DNA from: Icerya purchasi
Lineage: Eukaryota; Arthropoda; Insecta; Hemiptera; Monophlebidae
DNA: 64,000 bases
NCBI GenBank assembly: GCA_039619475.1
Contig: CM077115.1
Coordinates: 142,116,172 to 142,180,171, forward strand
Direction: 5' to 3'
The notes below the pieces were generated by a model that had not been told where the DNA came from, searched no databases, and was given only the letters and a program-made list of their open reading frames with translations. A program made the position numbers and the translations under genes. This document shows, in pieces, positions 22,776-33,930 of this stretch. Position 1 is the first letter of the stretch. Each line of letters starts with the position of its first letter.

Positions 22776-23246
22776 TTAAAGAAGATACGCTTCCTTCGGT
22801 GTTATGTTTTCAATGTCCTACTATATGAGTCGTATCTTGGACAGTCCCAATGACATTATGTAAAAAATTAGAAGCTTTTGAAAAATGAACATACCGAAGA
22901 ATGTTAAAAATTCCCTGGACAGCCAAAGTTACAAATACCGAAGTACTAAAACGCTTAAACAAGAAAACTGAAATAGTCAACTCACTTAAAATAAAGAAAT
23001 TCGAATATTTCGGCCACATAATGAGGAACAGCAAATATGAGCTGCTTCAAGTGTTAATACAGGGCAAGATAGGAGGTAGTCGCAGGCGTAGCCGATCAAG
23101 AATAATGTGGATGGAAAACCGGAGGAAGTGGTTCAAATCAGATACGGTGGAAATATTCAGGAGAGTCATGGATAAAGATCAAGTCAAGCAGATGATCGCC
23201 AACGTTCTCCGAGGACGGGGCACATACATATAAGAAGAAAAAGAAG
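22776..23246 (+). mobile_element. RTE-like LINE, C-terminal fragment with GAA-rich tail
   Basis: Plus-strand fragment beginning KIRFLRCYVFNVLLYES (the RLLRCYVFSVLLYG motif after RT). A frameshift and a stop at a former Trp (EAFEK*TYRRM) follow, then a 110-codon frame from 22901: RMLKIPWTAKVTNTEVLKRL, KIKKFEYFGHIMRNSKYELL and IQGKIGGSRRRSRSRIMW, ending near MIANVLRGRG. The 3' end runs into AAGAAGAAAAAGAAG. The RT catalytic core is absent. Confidence 0.8.
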
Positions 23247-23575
23247 CGTGCGTTAACCGACTCTGTCCTTAAGCGTGCCGATGTTACTTTTTCTCGGTGA
23301 TTTCGACGGTGTATGCCATTCGGAAGAGATCGGTTTTATTGTATATATAGCTTGTTAAGAGCGCGCTGTTCCCGTTCGGACTCCGCGACAAACTTTATGC
23401 TTTTATATAATTTAGAAGCGATGTGTTTTTGAGTGCTGATTTCACACTAGTCACATGTGGATTTTCATGAGCGAGGCTCTCTGCATTTCGATACTAAGAC
23501 TGCTGCAGAGCAATCTGCAATGCACGTCTAGTGGTCTTGGTGAACATACTCTTAAGCTGTAAAGTGTGCAGTGTG
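23247..23575. other. No recognised gene
   Basis: Slightly higher GC than the surroundings. No frame, RNA or repeat recognised. Confidence 0.4.
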
Positions 23576-23925
23576 TAGGTTGTAGAATTTATAATTTTGT
23601 CGTATAAAGGATTATGAGGAAGACGGCAGATTTGAAAAAAGTACTTCAGCGAAAGTAAGTTTCTTCGATCGCTTAGTCAAAGTGAGTTTGTGTGCACTAG
23701 AAGACTAACTATGGGATTGGAACTGAAAGCTCCTATGAGACGATGCATCGTGATGTTTTGTACTGAGTCCAGTTTTTTGGGTGTGTTGGAATTTGCATTA
23801 TTATATAAGATGGATCCGTAATCAATTTTTGAAAGAACCAGAATTTTATAAAGAAGTAGTAGCATTTTTCTATCTGCGCGCCCCAATTTGTATGCACTAC
23901 CATCTTTAGAATGTAGCAATTCATC
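23576..23925 (-). mobile_element. Non-LTR RT thumb fragment
   Basis: An 80-codon minus-strand frame (23677-23919) reads GRADRKMLLLLYKILVLSKI, DYGSILYNN and KLDSVQNITMHRLIGAFSSN, matching the segment after the RT palm (WGADRxxLLxLYxxLVLSKLDYG, then LGAFxTSP). The frame continues toward 23580 as SLTLTKRSKKLTFAEVLF. It belongs to the Jockey/I assemblage. The parent family is not resolved. Confidence 0.7.
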
Positions 23926-25255
23926 TGTAGGATTGGATGTGATTTATCCAAGACAATTTCCTGTCGAACGATTAGTATCTTCATTGAAAAGTAAATTTCA
24001 ATTGACAACGTTATTCTTAAAAAAAATAAAATTCACGGTTTGCGCACAAATTGATATTAACAACGTTACTACATACTTCATAACATTTTTGTCGTATGAC
24101 GCCCGGCGTAAAAATAATGTCATTGATATGTATATATACATACAACACTTACACACGAACGCACACACACATACGAATTAATATATATGCATATATATAT
24201 ATATGTTTATAGAGAGGTGGTGGTGATAAATTTATACATGAAATGCAGCAGGGCAGACTGAAATTTGACTGAACACATTTCGGATTTTACATAAAAATGC
24301 TAAAAAGTGATATAACGGAAGAATTTATGAACGCTATTAAACCGGGTACGTTTATCGTTTACATTTATTGGAAGTAAAATGTATTTTTGTTTTTCGGTTC
24401 TCCGTTATTAAAGCAGAATTTCAGAAAAATAAATAGATAAAAATCTGGCGATATTTTGAACGCATAATTATCAACGGAGAAATAATTAATGAAGATACAC
24501 AGTGGAAGAGTGCAAAAATAATGTCAGATAATTCTGAAGTGGAATTTTAATTAAAATTCCGTTTTAAAAATTCAACTGCCATCTCGAAACCGCACTGCAA
24601 ACAAAAATAAGTAGAATTTAATTTATTCGGAAAATAATTTAAGCGATATTTGCGATGAAAAATTCCTTTGCAGTACTGAAACGTTAATGTAAGATTAGAT
24701 TCAGAAATGTTTCGGAAGATGATGCATGAATTTTTTAAGCGGCCCTAAAAAAAAATCGAATTAACTTATGCACCGACACGTTTTGAGCGCAACACTATTA
24801 AGAAGTATTTTAAATTATTCATGAAAAATTTAATTGAAATCATTTTTTAGTTTCATTTTAATTGTGTATATTTTTGAAATTCATCATTGTACCTTTCTCA
24901 CTATCCAGAAGTAATTTACCTGTAAATTTAAAAAAAAAATAAAATAAATTTTTATTATTTCCGAAAATTTTACTATAATATAATATTGGTCTGCAAAAAA
25001 AAAAAAAAAAAAAAAAAATTCTCTCCTTCCGATTTTTATGCATAATTATCGCAAATTTCATATTTCTGAACAGAAATATAGTATAAAAAATTATAAATCA
25101 CGTATACATTTTTTTTAATGTAATTTTTCAATAAAACTCTTTTTTTTTTTTTTTTTTTTTTGCTTCAAATTTAAATTATATATTTTATAACTGATACAAT
25201 ATTAGATAAAAATTTGTTACAAAACATTAAAAACCATTAGAAAATCCTAATTACT
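23926..25255. other. AT-rich interval with short microsatellites
   Basis: Holds ACAC/ATAT stretches near 24125-24210, an A run at 24997-25018 and a T run at 25139-25161. No gene or transposon recognised. Confidence 0.45.
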
Positions 25256-26535
25256 TGCTGTTAATAATACTATTTCACTTTGGAGTTTTCTTCCTTTCCG
25301 TATTTTCTATTGGAGTTTCGCGACGAATCGACCAACGAAAATCGGCAAGCATTGCTTCTAACGATTTCCCGTTGTAGAGCGCCTCTCTATGTGTACTATG
25401 TCTTTTGATGAAACCTTTCACCATGTTTATCTAATACTGCTCCAAGATTTGCGGGGAAGAAATCTAAGTGAGGGTCTAAAAAATGAATTTTAAGGGCCAT
25501 GTTGCATTTCAGAGCTTTATATTCAGAAAGAGGTTCTTGGATGATTTCCTGGTAGTTTTCATTTTTTTTTTTTTGTTTCCAGGACAATTATGACACACTT
25601 CTACGAAAGCGGTCCATGCTCTTTTTTCAGCTTTATTCAACGTACTTATAACATTTGAGTCCTTCATAAGCTCTTGTGTATTTGGTGACCTATAAAGATT
25701 CCTTCTTTCAATTTCGCGTTGCTGATTCGATGGAATTTGATTTTGAGGTATTGAAAGCCTTCACCATCTCTGTTCACGGCTTTTATAAAATTTGTCATAA
25801 GACTCAGCTTTATAATATGGAGTGGTGGTAAAAAAATTATTTCACTTTGAACTAAAGGTTCTTCTTTTACATGCTTGACTCCAGGCATCAAACTCGTTCT
25901 TTTCGGCCAATTTTTCACTACGTAGTGCTTATCTCTTGCGCGACTGTCCCACTCGCATAAAAAACAACAGAATTTTGTGTATCCTCCTTGCAATCCAGTT
26001 AACATTGCTACAACTGTTAGATCAGCACAGATATTCCCCACGTGTACTGTAAATATTTAATTTTTTTCAATAACAACTTCATATTTCCGTAATTTTCTTT
26101 CATGTTTGTTGCATGTACTAGGAGAATTGAAGGATATTTATTGCCATTGTGAAGTAATACAGCTTTTAAACTGATTTTGGATGAATCTCAATAAAAATTC
26201 ACCATTCCTCCGATCCTTCGGGAAAACCCATTTCTTGTAGAAGAGTCCTTTAGCATCATTACAAAATACCAAATCACCCCCTTTGGTGAAATAACTCATA
26301 AAATCTCCTTGTCTGTTACGAAAATATGAGACCTTCGTATTTTTATCTAACAAATTCCACTGGTGTAATCTTGATCCGAAAAGTTGAGCCCCTTAGATGT
26401 TGAGAGTCCTAAATCGCGAAAACATTCAAATCAGATTGCGTAAGAAGACGAGGTTTTGTTAAGTCTATATATAAAGATGAAGAAGTAGAGGAAATACTCG
26501 ATTGACTGAAGTGTTAAAACCCCGTCATATAGTTC
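25256..26535 (-). pseudogene. Broken copy of a multi-copy invertebrate protein of unknown function
   Basis: Reading the minus strand across frameshifts gives a continuous protein. It starts at about 26530 with KPRLLTQSDLNVF and RDLGLSTSKG. It continues with LHQWNLLDKNTKVSYFRNRQ (about 26370), GDLVFCNDAKGLF, GNICADLTVVAMLTGLQGG (26041 on), YTKFCCFLCEWDSRARDKHY, LPPLHIIKLSLMTNFIKAV, KLKEGIFIGHQI, KIHFLDPHLDFFPANLGAV (about 25490) and YNGKSLEAMLADFRWSIRRE (about 25340). From memory, proteins of this type occur in many near-identical copies in Hydra, hemipterans and other invertebrates, which suggests a transposon-borne gene; I know no established function. At least four frame breaks and a damaged start show it is dead. 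No terminal inverted repeats were found. Confidence 0.7.
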
Positions 26536-26885
26536 TCTCTCTTTCTAACAGCACGAGTGTCGTTTTTGTGTGTACAAATACGAGCTGAACTGAATAAAGC
26601 ACCGTTAATGCAAGAACGACAGACAAAATATGTATAATTTTAAGCTATTAAAAAAAAAAAAAAAACATTTTAAATAAATATATACGTGATAGCAAAAAAT
26701 GGAAAGCAAATTTGGATTCAGCACGTTCAATTCGTCATATTCATCATATTTTTATTTAAAGGAGGATTTCGTTGCAGACCAGTGTAATTGTTCACGACTT
26801 TGGCTCGCGTGCGGGATTCAGGACATGATCAAGACGATATCGCTATTAAAAAGGACTCTCTACACAAACTGTTATTATAAATAAA
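26536..26885. other. No recognised gene
   Basis: Contains an A run at about 26650-26665 and a 61-codon frame (26699-26884) without known motifs. Confidence 0.4.
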
Positions 26886-27640
26886 CTAAATAAAAAGTAA
26901 AATTAAGGCATTCACTAGTATCCGTTAATAAACAAGTTACTGGTCCTAGTACGCTTCCTTCAGGGATGACAGCATTTATTATCGATCGTATTTGGGAGTA
27001 ACTTTTGTTTTATACGAAAAAATCCGTTTGCCAAATACGACTGCAATATCTTGCAGTCATTAATCTTAAAAGTTTGCGGATTAGTCCTTCACGCTAAACT
27101 TTATCGAAGGCCTGTGAAACATCTGAGCATGCTTTACAGATTTTCTTCTGCAACTTTTTCCATTATGCCTGCAACCATATATGTAACTGATCAATCGTCC
27201 AGTGTTCTTGTTTGAACTCAACCTGATGATCAGGCGAGAGTTTCTCTATGGCATTTTTTATCCACTTAAGTAGTCATTTTTCGAGCGATTTTGAAATTAC
27301 CGGAAACAAACTGATAATAAGTCTGCACGATTTGATATCCATCGGTTGCTTCCCTGGTTTAGATAACGATTTATGCAACTTTCTACAGTTGTGGGTGGTA
27401 GTAGCCGATTCTCAATACCGAATCTCTCTAATATCCGTAACAGGGAAAGTATTAACTAATTTAATGATCGGATTTTTTCGGTATTTGAACAAATTATATC
27501 GAACTAACAAGGGAGCTGGTTTTCGCCAAAAAAAACCAAAAAAACCCAGCTATAACGGCATGATTTTTATCGTTAGACAACTTTTAAATAAAGCTGTAGT
27601 TTTCTGATTTGCTAAAGCGAATTTGATTCAGTGAGTAGAG
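26886..27640 (-). mobile_element. Jockey-type RT fragment
   Basis: Read from about 27480 down on the minus strand with several frameshifts: CRLIISLFPVISKSLEK (the YRPISLLPVISK motif), IKNAIEKLSPDHQVEFKQEH (the SPDHQFGFR motif), ICKACSDVSQAFDKV (motif A), RFFRIKQKLLPN and INAVIPEGSVLGPVTCLL (motif B; the usual GVPQGSVLGP is altered to VIPEGS). It stops before motif C. The order and motifs support a Jockey-like RT. Because stops are frequent, no long frame is visible. Confidence 0.75.
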
Positions 27641-27769
27641 TAATAATTTCTTCAAATACTCATTAAACTAGGCTGCCCGGGGAAAAACGGTTGAACATTA
27701 TTATATCTACCCTATATATGAAATTAATGAAGCCAAAGTTCTGGTTCACGGGAATTTAAAGGAAAAAAG

Positions 27770-28440
27770 GAGGCGGGATTAGAAAATGGCAAAGAGTAAG
27801 GAGTCAAAGTCTGGAATGAGTCATTTAAGGAAAGAAGAGCAATATTATGAGCTGAAAATGTATCCAAAAATTTTCCCGCTGGAAACGATAGAACACGGGC
27901 TAGTGAATATTCACTAATTTATTATACTCGATGATGCCTAAATGGTCGGGAATCCATGGAAGATCGATGCCGATCGAGTGAAGGAGACGAATGAGAGAGC
28001 GTACGAGAGGTATTACATAATCGGATCAGGGAAAGGAGATCCGATCAGAACACTTTTAGAATCCAACGTTACGAGCACTTTGTGGGAAATTAATTAAAGG
28101 GGGAAACAAAGAAAACAGCGTGTAGAGTATCAATAGATTCTGCATAGAAAATTGAATAAATATACACGGTGAAAATTGAAGGAGATGAACAATTAGAGTT
28201 TTATTGAAGTGATTTACGAAGGATAGTAAGAAGAAGCAAAAATAAAGAACCGGAAAAAAAAAAAATAGGCATTTAATCAAATAGCTATATCCCAAGTAAG
28301 ATCTACAAATGCAGGCGAGAGAAGTATGGGATTCAGCAAGGAGATTAGATTCCAAGGCAACCAGGGGAGAGACTAAGGCAGGTATTTTAGGGAGATAGCC
28401 GGAGAAGTTGCTATAAATTAAGCAATCTTAAAAATCTGGA
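27770..28440 (-). mobile_element. I-group family B, RNase H fragment
   Basis: Minus-strand RNase H region of family B. It contains FVSPFN-like sequence, TLDSKSVLIGSPFPDPIM (about 28060-28010, the second Asp context) and DLPWIPDHLGIIEYNKLVN (about 27965-27905, the WxPSHxGxxGNE motif with S to D and GNE to EYN). The purine-rich plus strand is the complement of the pyrimidine-rich coding strand typical of this family. Both ends are truncated. Confidence 0.65.
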
Positions 28441-28644
28441 TCGGTCTTTTTCAATTAATTTCATTAATCTTGTAAATTCCTAGAAATAATGGAACTATAT
28501 TCCAAAATGCGCAGTGATAAGTGTGCAGTATGAAATGTTTTCAATGTTTTTATATATTACAAAAATGTTTGGCTATTTATACTAATAAATCCGAATGATT
28601 TTAGAGCAGTGTAAGATGTTAAAAGAAAAACCGGTTGTCGTGAT

Positions 28645-28955
28645 GTGAGTAAAAGTAAAGCGGGTCGTCCCGTATATATATTCTTGATAAGGTATCATGG
28701 ATTGTGCGGTTAAACTTTTTTTCATAATGGTACTAAGCCTAATGGACCTGATTAGAATATTGGGGGCCAGTTCCTATCTCGCGGGATCCGCCTTTACTTC
28801 CCCCCAGATAATTCTCTGGTATAACCGATATTCATTTTCAGATTAGGTACAAACCTGGGAGCGATTCGGATCTGGAACGAGACAAGTCTCGAACCGGTGT
28901 CTCCTGATTTAGTAGCCAAGCACCTTAACCACTAGGCTACCACATTACTAAATCG
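28645..28955 (-). mobile_element. tRNA-derived SINE, family S1 copy 1
   Basis: On the minus strand the head reads GGTAGCCTAGTGGTTAAGG (A box) and CCGGTTCGAGACTTG (B box). A shared body follows (AGATCCGAATCGCTCCCAGG; TATACCAGAGAATTATCTGG; GTACCATTATGAAA), ending TACCTTATCAAGAATATATA. The same head-body-end order occurs in three other places here, which defines the family. The 5' head contains the self-complementary pair GGTAGCC...GGCTACC. Confidence 0.85.
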
Positions 28956-29005
28956 TGTATAAGTTGCACATGGTTTAATGCAGTTCCAATGGAAAACCGA
29001 TACAT

Positions 29006-29022
29006 GTTTAAGTAGCTCTTTT
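29006..29022. repeat. Target site duplication of RTE insertion, left
   Basis: GTTTAAGTAGCTCTTTT, identical to 29737-29753 on the other side of the RTE fragment. Confidence 0.95.
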
Positions 29023-29736
29023 AGGAAAAACGCGTGCAGATCTGGAAAAATAGATTACAGGAAAATGGACTTCAGCTTAACATCAGGAAAACTGAATACT
29101 TGGAATGCGGAGCACCTACAGATAGGTCTATCAAAATAGATAACACGGTGTTAAAGCAGTTGAAATACCTGCGCTCAAATATTACCTCAGATGGGGATAC
29201 GCGACATAGATTCCCGTGTCCAAACAGCATGGATGAAACGGAGGTAGCTAACCGGGGTATTATGCGACAAGAGAATTACGTCTCAAAGGGAGGATGTACA
29301 AGACGATTATCAGACCTGCAATGCTATATGGAGCTGAATGCTGGGCGACGACCGCAAAAATGGAACAAAAACTTCATGTGGCTGAAATGAAAATGTTACG
29401 CTGGTCTCTCGGGCACACACTCCTCGGCCATATTAAAAACGAGGATATAAGGGAGCGTATAGGAGTTGCACCGGTACGTTTGAAATTACGGGAAGCGCGA
29501 TGGTACGGTCACATCATGAGGAAAACAGACAACAGCCCTGTGAGGATGTTAATGGATTGTTATAATTGGAGGAAATAGACCACGAGGAAAACCGAGAAGA
29601 CGGTGGATAGACTCCATCAACAACTACGACATGATGGAAGTCGGTGTTGGGATAGAGGACGCCGAGGACCGTAGAAAATGGAGAAGAAAGTGCCATCAAG
29701 CGGACCCCGCACCGGGAAATCGTTGGGAAAGAAGAA
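29023..29736 (+). mobile_element. RTE-like LINE, 5'-truncated, with exact target duplication
   Basis: A 714-bp insertion bounded by a perfect 17-bp target duplication. It encodes the C-terminal part of an RTE-type protein: WKNRLQENGLQLNIRKTEYL (end of RT) and LKQLKYLRSNITSDGDTR. After a frameshift near 29205 come YKTIIRPAMLYGAECWATT, EQKLHVAEMKMLRWSLGH, IRERIGVAPVRLKLREARW and WYGHIMRKTDN. A second shift near 29570 gives GRPRGKPRRRWIDSINNYD and VGIEDAEDRRKWRRKCHQAD. The coding similarity runs to within a few bases of the GAAGAAG tail. RT catalytic motifs were lost by truncation. Confidence 0.92.
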
Positions 29737-29753
29737 GTTTAAGTAGCTCTTTT
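29737..29753. repeat. Target site duplication of RTE insertion, right
   Basis: Second copy of the 17-bp GTTTAAGTAGCTCTTTT, directly after the GAAGAA tail. Confidence 0.95.
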
Positions 29754-29892
29754 TTGAGTAAATCGACTTCAATCGGGTCGGCGACTAAATTTAAAAAACC
29801 GAAAAGAACCGAATAACTCATTTAACAGCTAAGCATGAATTGAATGTGTTCCGTCTTGTTTGTTAGTGATAAGTTATAATAAAGTAACTAAC

Positions 29893-30172
29893 GTAAGTCC
29901 CATTTGATAAGGGGTATAACGGATTGCGAAGTTAAGCTTTTTTCATAATGGTACTAAGTCTAATAAACCCGATTAGAATATTGGGGGCCAGTTTCTTTTT
30001 CTCGGTCACCTTTACTTCCCCACAGATAATTCTCTGGTATAACCAATATTCATTTTCAGATTACTAGGTACATGCCACTGGGAGCGACTTGGATCCGGAA
30101 CGAAACAAGTCTCGATAATCTAAGACACCTCCGGTTTGGTAGCCAAGCACCTTAACCACTAGGCTACCCCGT
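29893..30172 (-). mobile_element. tRNA-derived SINE, family S1 copy 2
   Basis: Minus-strand copy with the head GGTAGCCTAGTGGTTAAGGT, a B-box-like region altered by mutation, and the shared body and 3' end (ACCCCTTATCAAATGGGACT). It lies about 140 bp beyond the RTE insertion, in the same orientation as copy 1. Confidence 0.85.
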
Positions 30173-30764
30173 GCTGCCTTGATAAATTATAGAAATACAA
30201 AAAACAAAAATCTGCTTTTTCTGATGGTAAATAAATCTTTTATCGAACATGTACACGTATTAAAACACAGATATAAATGTTACGACGTCATTGCTAGAAC
30301 ATTTTCTTTTCCTTTCGTGACGCATTAATGATTATAGAGATACGTAAACACCAAATGTCGGCTTTCAAAGATAAAATAATTCGGACAAAATGACCTCATC
30401 TCTGTAATTTTCGTCTATTTTTGGACTGTATCGGATGCTTAGATCGTGAAATGAATTTGTAATTTTCTTATTTTCGGAGTAGCGTTTAAGGGTGTGTCGG
30501 TACGTTTGCAGTTGCCTTTCAATTTTACTCAAGCACCGTGCAACGTACGTTCGACAATAATTAGTACCGGATACACTTATGAAATCGACTGAAATTTCGA
30601 CGATTGCAGAGTTTTACTTTGGGTTTGCATACATTTATTAGATAATTTTGGCTGTTGTCGGCGACTTCAGTTTTTGTACAAATCTAATTTTTTCTCCCCT
30701 TTTTTATTTAATTAACTTTACATTTCCGCTAAAAATTTATTTTTTTCCTATTCGGTTTTTCTTT
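30173..30764. other. No recognised gene
   Basis: Mixed-composition sequence without a frame or repeat that I can identify. Confidence 0.4.
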
Positions 30765-31790
30765 CTTTTAAACATATTACTAATGTAATAATTAAAACAA
30801 ACTTACAGCAAACCGGAACAGAGTTGATGAGCATTTAAAATTTTTAATGTAAATATTTTCAGCTATAGAAAATGCCGGAACTGCTTAATGCGAGGCACGT
30901 TCAAAAAGAGTGTGAGGTTCCCACCCCTGTAAAACCGGTTAGAATAAACTTGCGGGAGTAAGCGTGATCTCATTTTGCAGCTACAACATTCTCAAGTTTA
31001 AACTAGTGTGTCTAGACCGCAATACTGCATGCTTTATCGTTTTCCAGTTACGTGAATTAATCGCGAGTGAAATTCTGAAAGTTGCCGCCGACTACGAGGT
31101 GCGCTCAGGTATTGTCGTTTTTTAAACCATAAAAAAAAATTGCAACAAATTCATCGATCAATAAACAGTGGAAGTTTATAATCCTGCGATAAGTGTTTAA
31201 TATGTTAGTGGATGGTGCCGTGGATATAGAGGACGAGCAACGGAAGACCATCCGTAATCTCAGACGAACTACTGGCGTGCGAAAAATCGAAGAAACTCTG
31301 CGATCCGATCGTCGCCAAACCATTTCCGATCTTCTCGACCGGATTCCGAGTGTGTCATGAGGAAGTCCTAGGCGCAAAAAAATTCGAGACCGACAAGGAG
31401 TTGAAAAATTTCGTTCTTACCTGAGGGGAAGGTAGAGAGTTATGAGTTAATTTCTCGACTTGACAAATGCCTAAATTTAAAAGGTGAATATATGTGGAAA
31501 AGTGTAAATAATAGTATGCTGAATTCAATGCCATTTTTTTCTAGCTTTATTAGTTTCGAAAATAAAAAAAAAAAAATAGGGAACCTTACTTTACGAACGT
31601 CCCTTGTAGTTTCTCTATAATTTTAATTTTTAAAGTATTTTAGCGAAATTTATTTTTTTACCGGACATTACTAATATATACGTGACGTAGTTACTGGATT
31701 TCTTGCGCAAATATTTTATAATAAAAAAAAAAAAAATAATAATAATAAATATTATTATAGAGAATTATTTATAATGCAACGTTTTCGCGT
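30765..31790. repeat. Unnamed repeat, copy 1 (contains mariner)
   Basis: About 120 bp before and 180 bp after the mariner match 33590-33930: AATTAAAAC...ACAGCAAA-C-GGAA, GTTGATGAG-ATTTAA and GGACATTACTAATATATACG. The copies have diverged considerably. Weaker matches farther on (AAAATTTATTATCAAATTAA at 32319 and 34386) suggest the repeated unit may be longer. Confidence 0.6.
30888..31606 (+). mobile_element. Internally deleted mariner element
   Basis: The ends are imperfect inverted repeats: CGAGGCACGTTCAAAAAG at the left and the complement of CAAGGGACGTTCGTAAAG at the right, both followed inward by AGGTTCCC. A TA sits outside the right end (31607-31608) and near the left (30886-30887). Inside, translated across frames, are mariner pieces: HxQ-VxxYNPAIS, VSGWCRGYRGRATEDHP, a VISDELLACEK/KIEETLRSDRRQTISDLL segment and, near the end, LISRLDKCLNLKGEYMWK, which is the mariner C-terminal RWDKCxNxxGDYVEK. 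The catalytic D,D34D region between helix-turn-helix and C-terminus is missing. Confidence 0.8.
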
Positions 31791-32790
31791 AATTACTACT
31801 ATTCACGATTGTGCAATAATCACCTATGTTTTATTTTTGTTTGTACCATTCAAGTTCCTTCATACCGTGGACTCTATAATAAACTCTGTGTGTCTATCTG
31901 CTTATTCAAGCGTATCTTTGAGAATGAAATGTAAAGAATCTTTACAGTATATTTATAGCTTTTTGGGATTTTAATTAACAAATTTATGTAAAGATTCTTT
32001 TCTTCTCTTTGGGAAACAGGCCTATTACAATTCAAGAAATTCTGGATCTTTCTGTAACCTGTATTTGTTGCGAGCTAACCAAAGTAGAGAGTTTCACTCG
32101 ACTAAAGGGAGATTCTCCTGTGTTCTTTGTAAAGAATGCGTCGCTGTGTTTTTCCTTCGTCATTCGTTAAATGAATTTCTTTTTAGCGTTTGGCACACGA
32201 CGTTCTCTACACTTCAGCCTCATTCTAGCGTAAGAAATTTATTTACATAAAAAAGTACGTATAAAAATTAACGTTTCCAATTTTTATACGTGTAAAATTA
32301 TTAACGCAATGAAGTGAATAAAATTTATTATCAAATTAATAAAGAATATTTTTTTTCTCTCTGCGCTAAAAATTAATATGATTTTTTTTTCTTCTTTTTA
32401 TTTATATTTGCTGTCGTTGACATTTTTATTTAATTTTTTCGTATTTTACTACATTGTTTTTCCCACTTCATTGAGAACTCACGCACATGTCGACTAAATG
32501 ACAGCAAGAACTTACACGAATTATTCCACTAATATCTTCTACAGATTGGTGAATATCCGGACCGAAATCGCGGTTCGGTAGCTTTTGAGATTGGCGCGTA
32601 CAGACAGATCGTGTAAAATGACTTTATTTTATACTAGTCGTTTCCCCCGCGGCTTTCACGGAACCGTTTATTTTATTTTTTTTCTCCTCCCCTTATATTC
32701 AGTCGAATTCTCATATCTTCAACGGAGAATCGGTGATTGCTGCTACCTGTTTCACCCTTTTGTTGTACAAATTACCACATTCGTAGCAAT
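31791..32790. other. AT-rich interval, no gene seen
   Basis: Holds short open frames (31774-31974, 32065-32250) without recognised motifs. The part from 32240 on shows weak similarity to 34350-34600. Confidence 0.4.
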
Positions 32791-32791
32791 T

Positions 32792-33260
32792 CTTCTTCTT
32801 CTTCTTCTTCATCCGCCGGCCGTCTCCAAATTGAAGGTTGGCGATCCACGATTGAAAATTTCCTTTTACAATGGCCGATCGGAGGAGTTGTATAGAAGGG
32901 CAGTCGAACCGGTTGATAAGATTGTCCGTCCATGAATTCTGACGTCTTTCTCTCGATCTGTTCCCATTTATCTTTCCTTCCAATATGATTTTCAGAATTT
33001 TGTATTTGCTCGTATGATGTGTCCACTGCAGCTTCCGTTTCTTGATGGTTTGCATTACTTCAAGGGTCTTTCTCATTCTTTCAAGTACCTCGATATTAGT
33101 GACTTTTTTCACCCGTGATATTTTCCGAATGCGCCGATAACAGTGTATTTCAAATGCGTTAATCTTTTTTTCCAATGATGCATTCAGAGCTCTCGCAGCC
33201 ATAAAGCAAAATAGAGAAGATGTAACGCCTTAGCAGCCTGATTCGAAGTTCGAGCTTCAA
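32792..33260 (-). mobile_element. RTE-like LINE, C-terminal fragment with (GAA)n tail
   Basis: A minus-strand 163-codon frame (32711-33202) reads INAFEIHCYRRIRKISRVKK, VTNIEVLERMRKTLEVMQTI, KRKLQWTHHTSKYKILKII and LEGKINGNRSRERRQNSW, ending in SWIANLQFGDGRR. It then runs into (GAA)n, seen as TTCTTC at 32791-32810. Just upstream in another frame is ELKLELRIRLLRRYIFSILL. It is the same lineage as the fragments at 22.8 and 51.2 kb. An 8-base TAGCAATT at the tail also occurs at 33437, but I do not take that as a proven target duplication. Confidence 0.82.
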
Positions 33261-33589
33261 TTCTATATGAAAAAAAAACCAAAAAAAAAAAAAAATAGTT
33301 ATACGCGAGATTTCACTTGGATCTGATTGTAATCGATTACATAAATGCAAACTCAGCAGATGTGTTCGCTAATATACATCGATATCCACATGTATGGCAC
33401 GAGCGGCAGTTTGCCACATTGCCTTTCACAAGACTGTTAGCAATTGTTTTTTACTTTAATAGATTTTATTAATCGCTATTCGCGTTCAAATTTACAATAC
33501 CTCGATGTGTTAGCAAATTGTTCTAGGGTCATCATGATAGTAGAGAAGGATTACTTCCTCTTTACAGTTTCCCCCTTTCTTTTGGGTAA

Positions 33590-33930
33590 ATTGTTAATTT
33601 TTATAATTAAAACAGGCACTTTAAGTAAAGTCCAAAACAGCAAATCGGAATAGTTGATGAGTATTTAAGTGTTTTTTGAATGTAAACGATATTTCCCGCT
33701 ATAGAGAATACTGAAACTCTTGTTACAGGATTAATATCAATTTAAATTTTTTTTAAAAATTTTTAAACGAAATATATTTTTCCACGGGACATTACTAATA
33801 TATACGTGGTATAGAGTTAAAAACTGTATACCTAAATGTTTTTAAAAAAAAATTGAATGAATATCATTTACGAAGAATTATTTGTAACATGATCTTTTAA
33901 AATATTTACAATTACGTAGTAATTCAGTCC
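33590..33930. repeat. Unnamed repeat, copy 2 (no mariner)
   Basis: Diverged relative of 30765-31790 lacking the 719-bp mariner, so it acts as an empty-site comparison. It shares GTTGATGAG-ATTTAA, GCTATAGA-AAT and GGACATTACTAATATATACG. Confidence 0.6.

Noticed and set aside
24125..24215. AC/AT-rich stretch as a Z-DNA or regulatory element
   Set aside because: Short, interrupted microsatellites of the kind seen throughout the window; nothing distinguishes them.
32792..33436. TAGCAATT as a target duplication of the RTE fragment
   Set aside because: Only 8 bp, and nearly 180 bp at the right end do not look like RTE, so the match is probably chance.
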